A program made the position numbers and the translations under genes. From positions 7,471,019-7,535,018 of the forward strand of contig NC_092367.1 of NCBI RefSeq assembly GCF_030848805.1: a stretch of 64,000 nucleotides of DNA, written 5' to 3'. Source of the stretch: Temnothorax longispinosus (Eukaryota; Arthropoda; Insecta; Hymenoptera; Formicidae). This document shows, piece after piece, positions 60,986 through 64,000 of this stretch; the first letter of the stretch is position 1, and each line of letters begins with the position of its first letter. The notes under the pieces are model-generated. The model saw nothing but the letters and a program-made list of their open reading frames with translations. It did not search any database and was not told the DNA's origin.

Positions 60986-62528
60986 GCATAAAAATTCTAA
61001 CGAAACTCTATGTATGTAAAGATGATAGTTTTTACAAATGTCTGTACGCTAAAGTTCATATGGTTTGCTATTTCCATAATTACAACTGACATTTTGTCTA
61101 AAACTAAAACACAATATCGCTCGGTGTTTACAAGTGACAAGCTGACAAGTTCTCTTGGCAGCACATGTATGTGTTTCCTTATTCGAGCTCGTGCTTCCGG
61201 TACCGAATTTTATCAATGTTATCATTATTGTAATATTTTCTTTTATCGTTTTGCAGAAGAGGATAATACATTTATCGGATTAGCGCATAAAAAAACGATG
61301 AATAGCGTCGATACGTGACTGACAGCGATCGGTTATATAGCGAATACTATGTTCATCTATCACTGATGATATCGGTGAAAACTAAAACATATTCAAACCC
61401 AGAAACGTAGAAACGATTAATAAAATTTATTTGTTCCATAAATAATACATACAATGTATATATTTGAATACGTGGGGCTCTGTTATTCTAGGACTTGTAT
61501 ACTCCGTCTAACGAGAGATCAAACATAAAAACTATAGGGCACAGAGCCACAACAAGGGGTGTCCGCGTTAAATTATTTTTATTTTTAATAGATATTGTCC
61601 AACACTATTAAAAATAAAAATAATTTAACGTGAACACCTTGTTGCGACTCTGTGCCCTATCGTTATTTATGTTTGATCAACCATGATCTCTCGTTAGACG
61701 CATGCAGTATAGGTAAGATAATAGAACATAGAACATGGATAATTAGAAAGGAATACATGTTCAAATATGTGCACTGGCGATAAAATCAGTATTTTAATCA
61801 GTACGTAAAATATTCACTGCATTATTTTCAAAATGCTTTCACTTGCAATGCTAAATGATAGCAAAATTAAAAGTATCTTATGGCGATAAGTGAGATTTAT
61901 GCTATCGGAGTAATAATAATAATGTGTAAAATCAATCAGCGTTTCATAAGAAAACAAAAAATAATAATAACGTATTATTATTGTCTGTGCAATTTTTACT
62001 CCCGACTGTTGCCAACCGAAGGTTAAATTTATTCTTAAATATGACAAATTTGGAGAGAGACAAATCTTTCTTCTTCTTTCGTGTGTTAGCTCGTGCTTAG
62101 CAATGAGCAATTCGATGATTATACCGGCGTGGCGTGGCGCGGCGCGGCGTGTAGAAACCAAAGAGTCGCGATATACACATATACGTGTACCGTGTACCAC
62201 ACAGCTGGGCGTAATCTCGTCGCTTAATTTCACATGGTTGATGATCGTTTTCCGTGTATCCGACGGCAATCGAATTGGACGCGATAACGACGCGATTCGA
62301 CTTCAACATCGACACTTGCGCGTGGCCTGACAAAATCCACGCGTGTGTAACGTCACGTAATAAGTGGGCGTCAGGCGTGTAATAAGACTAATAAGTGAAT
62401 CGAATACGTCGCACATCGACCGCGTCAACCCGGTGGCCGGTGCGCGGTGGCGGTGGTGAAAGCTACGGCTGGCTACGGCAGCAACGCGACGGTGCTAAAA
62501 ATCGTTATGTTATGTACTTACCGCACAT
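46545..62528 (-). CDS. Gfat: Glutamine:fructose-6-phosphate aminotransferase (isomerizing), complete in 13 coding exons
   Basis: Converts fructose 6-phosphate and glutamine to glucosamine 6-phosphate and glutamate in the cytosol. It is the first committed step of the hexosamine pathway to UDP-GlcNAc, used for chitin and glycosylation. Thirteen exons join in phase to 676 residues, close to the usual 670-700. The N-terminal glutaminase domain starts MCGIFAYLN with nucleophile Cys2 and carries HTRWATHG (residues 86-93) and RRGSPLLVG. Two SIS sugar-isomerase domains follow, with GCGTSYHS near residue 368, SQSGET at the exon 9/10 join and STKAYTSQ. The C-terminus is PRNLAKSVTVE. No frameshift or missing catalytic residue was seen. 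Coding exons: 62522-62528, 54208-54315, 53527-53616, 53229-53372, 52967-53133, 52628-52769, 48404-48561, 48087-48326, 47791-47989, 47391-47635, 47153-47308, 46940-47068, 46545-46790. Confidence 0.97.
46940..47068 (-). CDS. Gfat: Gfat coding exon 12
   Basis: 129 nt (43 codons) between TTTGCAG and GTAAGTTTAA. Reads KVKELTYMHSEGIMAGELKH, then GPLALVDDSMPVIMIVMRD. SEG..AGELKHGPLAL is the SIS2 core. Confidence 0.97.
47153..47308 (-). CDS. Gfat: Gfat coding exon 11
   Basis: 156 nt (52 codons) between TTTTCCAG and GTAAGTATGC. Contains IIKGLKNLDNLIREVLKLDD, LFQHKSLLIMGRGYNFA and CMEGAL. MGRGYNFATC begins the second SIS domain. Confidence 0.97.
47391..47635 (-). CDS. Gfat: Gfat coding exon 10
   Basis: 245 nt between TAATAACAG and GTACGTTCAC. 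Contains ETADTLMALRYCKSRGALIV, VGITNTVGSSICRES and INAGPEIGVASTKAYTSQF. STKAYTSQ is a signature of the isomerase fold. Confidence 0.97.
47791..47989 (-). CDS. Gfat: Gfat coding exon 9 (first SIS domain)
   Basis: 199 nt between CTTTTTCAG and GTAAGGCTTC. Contains RLMLIGCGTSYHSAIATRQL, TELPVMVELASDFLDRN and FFISQSG, the phosphosugar-binding loop of SIS1. SQSGET is completed by exon 10. Confidence 0.97.
48087..48326 (-). CDS. Gfat: Gfat coding exon 8
   Basis: 240 nt, codon boundary to codon boundary, between ATGTCGATAG and GTAACTCTTG. Contains DDDVAAVKEGALSIHRLRR, IMKGNYDYFMQKEIFEQPES and VVNTMRGRLNF, the highly conserved linker between the glutaminase and isomerase domains. Confidence 0.96.
48404..48561 (-). 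CDS. Gfat: Gfat coding exon 7 (5' boundary uncertain)
   Basis: Reads from DHRPHGRNPELPVIPRSES through EFQPLEDKEVEYFFASDAS to HTNRVIFLE, the linker and end of the glutaminase domain. The chosen 3' splice site is CTCTGCGTAG, giving Asp at the junction. An alternative site 24 bases upstream (AAAATAG) is also in frame and would add eight residues. The 5' splice site is GTGTGAATTG, weak but GT. This is the least certain exon boundary of the gene. Confidence 0.85.
48562..52627 (-). other. Gfat intron 6; no gene seen
   Basis: 4.07 kb intron, mostly AT-rich. It holds a CATC-rich patch near 50065-50095 and chance open frames. I found no alternative coding exon with family similarity, although vertebrate GFAT1 has an alternatively spliced insert in the corresponding linker region. 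Confidence 0.65.
52628..52769 (-). CDS. Gfat: Gfat coding exon 6
   Basis: 142 nt between ATTATTTTAG and GTAAGTCTGA. Reads EGAFALCFKSKYFPGECVAT, then RRGSPLLVGIK and on to DHVPILYGK. RRGSPLL is conserved. It is followed by a 4.07 kb intron, far larger than the 3' introns of the gene. Confidence 0.96.
52967..53133 (-). CDS. Gfat: Gfat coding exon 5
   Basis: 167 nt between TTGAATGCAG and GTAAGAATTA. Reads IVTNYKEVKTLLQQRGYVFE, then SDTDTEVIAKLIHHLW and on to VVQQL. SDTDTE is a family hallmark of the glutaminase domain. Ends on a codon boundary. Confidence 0.96.
53229..53372 (-). CDS. Gfat: Gfat coding exon 4 (HTRWATHG)
   Basis: 144 nt between TTATTCGTAG and GTAATGCTCG. Contains HVGIAHTRWATHGVPSEVNA, then HPQRSDNEHGFVVVHNG. 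The HTRWATHG motif lies in the glutamine site of class II amidotransferases. The donor GTAATG is weaker than its neighbours. Confidence 0.96.
53527..53616 (-). CDS. Gfat: Gfat coding exon 3
   Basis: 90 nt between TTTTTGCAG and GTAAGTGCC. Reads VALDSADGKDISIIKKQGKV then KALEEEIFC. The GKVKALEEE element is conserved; the preceding loop is variable in the family. Confidence 0.94.
54208..54315 (-). CDS. Gfat: Gfat coding exon 2
   Basis: 108 nt, preceded by GAATTCCCAG and followed by GTAAGTCGAT. Reads GIFAYLNYLTPKSRKEILEL then LVVGLKRLEYRGYDSAG, the start of the glutaminase fold. The motif RLEYRGYDSAG is near-invariant in the family. Confidence 0.96.
54961..55262. mobile_element. Inverted-repeat element candidate, about 300 bp
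   Basis: The left arm (54961-55032) contains CTCTCACG, ATCGAGAGGCGGTGC and AGAGATGGCCTGT. The reverse complement of the right arm (55171-55260) contains CTCTCACG, ATCAAGAGGCGGTGC and AGAGATGGTCTGT, in the same order. The roughly 140 bp interior is AT-rich. The arms are about 70-80 bp with several mismatches and indels. Ends are undefined and no target duplication was found. Confidence 0.6.
56789..57079. mobile_element. piggyBac-like MITE, TTAA target sites
   Basis: 291 bp between two TTAA tetranucleotides. The left end reads CCCTCCAGTGAGCGCGTGAA; the right end, reverse complemented, reads TTCTCCAGTGGGCGCGTGAA. A second pair of inner inverted blocks contains GGAGTGTAAATTACAC and AGTGTATCTTACACTCC. 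TTAA duplication plus a CCC-starting end is the piggyBac signature. The interior is AT-rich and non-coding, so it is non-autonomous. Confidence 0.8.
57136..57167. repeat. (CA)n microsatellite
   Basis: About 16 CA units, 57 bp beyond the piggyBac-like element. Confidence 0.95.
57965..58612 (-). pseudogene. Cluster of broken minus-strand open frames, unrecognised
   Basis: Three successive minus-strand open frames (58430-58612, 58203-58439, 57965-58237; 60, 78 and 90 codons) overlap end to end in different frames. A run of ten A's on the coding strand (58477-58486) sits where the first frame would have to shift into the second. Composition looks more protein-like than the surrounding intron. 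I do not recognise a family. It could be a decayed gene or mobile-element remnant, or chance. Confidence 0.25.
60951..60982. repeat. (TA)n microsatellite
   Basis: About 16 TA units in Gfat intron 1. Confidence 0.95.
61506..61699. mobile_element. Foldback element with about 95 bp inverted arms
   Basis: The left arm has GTCTAACGAGAGATC, ATCAAACATAAA, AGGGCACAGAGCCACAACAA and TTAAATTATTTTTATTTTTA. The right arm, reverse complemented, repeats all four blocks in order, with a short extra TGATCATGGT-like segment. The spacer is under 20 bp, so the RNA or single strand would fold into a long hairpin. Boundaries may extend some 10 bp each way; no clear target duplication. Confidence 0.75.
62522..62528 (-). 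CDS. Gfat: Gfat coding exon 1 (7 nt: Met-Cys-G)
   Basis: ATG TGC G followed by GTAAGTACAT. It supplies the initiator Met and the catalytic Cys2 whose free amino group is needed after Met removal. With exon 2 it rebuilds MCGIFAYLN. It was found by looking for the missing start of the glutaminase domain; no other ATGTGCG followed by a splice donor was noticed between 54316 and 64000. Confidence 0.9.
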
Positions 62529-63230
62529 ATTACCAAGGTTGCTCGCCTGCCACGTACGTAGAGACACGAGCAGAAGGCAAACGGAAAGACGGAGAGACAG
62601 ATGGTGAAATATTGATAGAGAAGTAGGAGCGAAACGTCACTCTCGCTAGCTAGATGTATCCGCGATGCGTGTGATGCGTGTGACGCGCGCTCTTCCGAAA
62701 CACAGTCCGAGCCGTTCTGAGTTCTGAGTCGTTCTGAGCCGTGCGACAGCGTGCTCGCGGCTCTTATGACGTATGAACGGCCGTCCGTCGTCGTAGGCTC
62801 GCTCGCGCGCGCGCGCGTAGATGCACCGTGCACGTGTGCACGTGAAAGTAGCGAGCTGTCAGCGCGGCCGCCGCGCCGCGGCGCCGGCGGTCCGGGTCGC
62901 GCGCGCGCATACGTGTATGTATGTATATTGTATGTAATACGTCTGCATGCGTGACGTAGCTGCGACTCCGGCCTCCGGCCCGGCTGCCGGCACAGCGGCA
63001 CTCCCATCTTCCGGCAGTCCCGGGTCCCGCCGATCCCGGACGACCCGGACTCCCGGTACGGGCGGCGCGGCGCGAGCGCACAGCACAGCACGTGTGCTTT
63101 CACCTCTGCGCTGAGGCGCTGACCGGCCGGCATGTCCGAGCCGACTGAGCCAAGGCGCTTATCAGTTATCGATCGGCTCGTCCGATCACGGGCGCAGGGA
63201 AACACATGCATTGTCAATAAATAATCGTCA
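62529..63230 (-). promoter_or_regulatory. Gfat 5' leader and promoter region
   Basis: GC- and CpG-rich sequence upstream of the Gfat start codon. A TCAGT initiator match on the minus strand (63144-63148) is a candidate start site about 620 nt before the ATG. A long open frame runs across the region in another frame (stop at 62510 in genomic DNA). If this leader is transcribed, a frame opening at an ATG at 63131-63133 would overlap the Gfat start codon and end shortly after the exon 1/2 join. Confidence 0.4.
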
Positions 63231-63692
63231 TGAACGTCGTCATTGTCGTCAATACTCTCTTCCTGTTCCTCGATCAGCCACTCATCGTAGCTACGCGTCG
63301 CGGCGAATGGACGAATAATGGACGAGATCGAAGAAGACTCTTGGGTTGAGTTCGCCGAAATTCGGTCACCACCGCGTCGCGCCTCGCGGTCCGCGGTCCG
63401 CAGTCCGCGTGCAGAAGTGCAGAGTACGCTACTTGACGGGGATAGGGATAGGCTTCGGGTGGCCGGTAAAGCTGATCTTCGAGTTCCGACTGTTCCGAGA
63501 CCTGAGCGAGTTTGATATTGATAACGGAGACTCTAATTGCCAGCTAATTGCGCCACGGACCACGGACGTGTTCGACGTGGTACTGCTAGATGGTCGAGTA
63601 AATTTTCATCAGTAGGTAATTGAGATATGGATGAGTTGGCGGAATAATTAAGGAATAATATTATTTAATTGTCTTTTTTTATCATCATTTTC
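63231..63692. other. Upstream flank of Gfat; no gene supported
   Basis: GC-rich up to about 63600. Overlapping short frames on the plus strand (63318-63515, 63346-63615) and an open minus frame have no recognisable domain. A divergent gene starting here cannot be excluded. Confidence 0.4.
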
Positions 63693-63882
63693 AAGCCCGG
63701 ATCTAGGCCAACCGAGTAAACGCGAACAAACACGAGCGAACAACTAGTTTTGCATTTGCAGTTAATTAAGTTGTTTATATATATATGTATTATTGAAGTT
63801 TGAAGTAAATTGTTCATTCGTGTTTCTTTACGCATATATATTACAATGTATACATATATTATGTAGGCGTAGATCCGGCTTT
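63693..63882. mobile_element. Inverted-repeat element candidate, 190 bp
   Basis: The left end reads AAGCCCGGATCTAGGCC; the right end, reverse complemented, reads AAGCCGGATCTACGCC. The interior is AT-rich and non-coding. Only the terminal 16-17 bases mirror each other, and no target duplication was defined. Confidence 0.5.
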
Positions 63883-64000
63883 TGTAAAGATAAATCATAA
63901 ATCATGCTGGATTCGACTTTTTCGCGAGCGTAAAAAGATTTATTTGATTTTATTTTATTAAAGGGCTTCCCTATAGTGTGACGGCCTAAAATGAATGATT

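Larger units (their letters stand above)
54316..62521 (-). other. Gfat intron 1; no supported nested gene
   Basis: 8.2 kb intron between the 7 nt start exon and exon 2. It contains AT-rich palindromic tracts (54820-54920), three foldback or MITE elements, a CA microsatellite, a TA microsatellite and a cluster of broken open frames at 57965-58612. Confidence 0.7.

Noticed and set aside
62510..63217. 235-codon minus-strand open frame (open but without ATG to about 63533)
   Set aside because: GC- and Arg/Ser/Ala-rich composition, no domain, crosses the Gfat start in another frame; treated as leader or promoter sequence rather than a protein gene.

Overview
This is a eukaryotic nuclear window, almost certainly from an insect and probably a hymenopteran such as an ant. 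The reasons are an AT-rich background with CpG-rich islands, GT-AG introns from about 40 bp to 29 kb, insect-like protein sequences, and small non-autonomous DNA transposons scattered through introns. No bacterial genes, CRISPR arrays, rRNA or convincing tRNA genes were seen. Only two genes are firmly supported, and both lie on the minus strand. Most of the window is intron.

The left part (1-41289) is the 5' portion of the calcium/calmodulin-dependent protein kinase II gene (CaMKII). Coding exon 1 is at 41225-41289, exon 2 at 11828-11922 and exon 3 at 4298-4357; the rest of the gene lies beyond the left edge. Intron 1 is about 29.3 kb and holds microsatellites, several GC-rich islands, two adjacent long hairpins at 24.1 kb, and three short inverted-repeat transposons (18.1, 32.3 and 39.7 kb). 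Upstream of exon 1 is a GC-rich leader and promoter zone with a GCC/GTC trinucleotide tract.

The centre (about 42.86-45.52 kb) is the most unusual part. It is a decayed head-to-head inverted duplication of a whole promoter plus first exon. Each arm carries a TATA-like element, a short leader, an ATG opening MDQRRRIE, and a consensus 5' splice site at the matching position. The left arm fires toward CaMKII and is followed by a second predicted exon in compatible phase. The right arm fires toward the 3' end of the next gene. The right arm also holds a partial duplication and two inserted miniature elements.

The right part (46383-62528) is a complete gene for glutamine:fructose-6-phosphate aminotransferase (Gfat), the entry enzyme of the hexosamine pathway that feeds chitin and glycan synthesis. 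Thirteen coding exons could be joined in phase to give a predicted 676-residue protein. The first coding exon is only 7 nt (ATG TGC G) and is followed by an 8.2 kb intron containing a piggyBac-like miniature element, two other foldback elements and a cluster of broken minus-strand open frames. Upstream of Gfat (62.5-63.5 kb) is a GC-rich promoter region, and the last part of the window has one more candidate inverted-repeat element.

The two genes are not obviously linked in function. They are tandem neighbours on one strand, with the duplicated promoter sitting between them.
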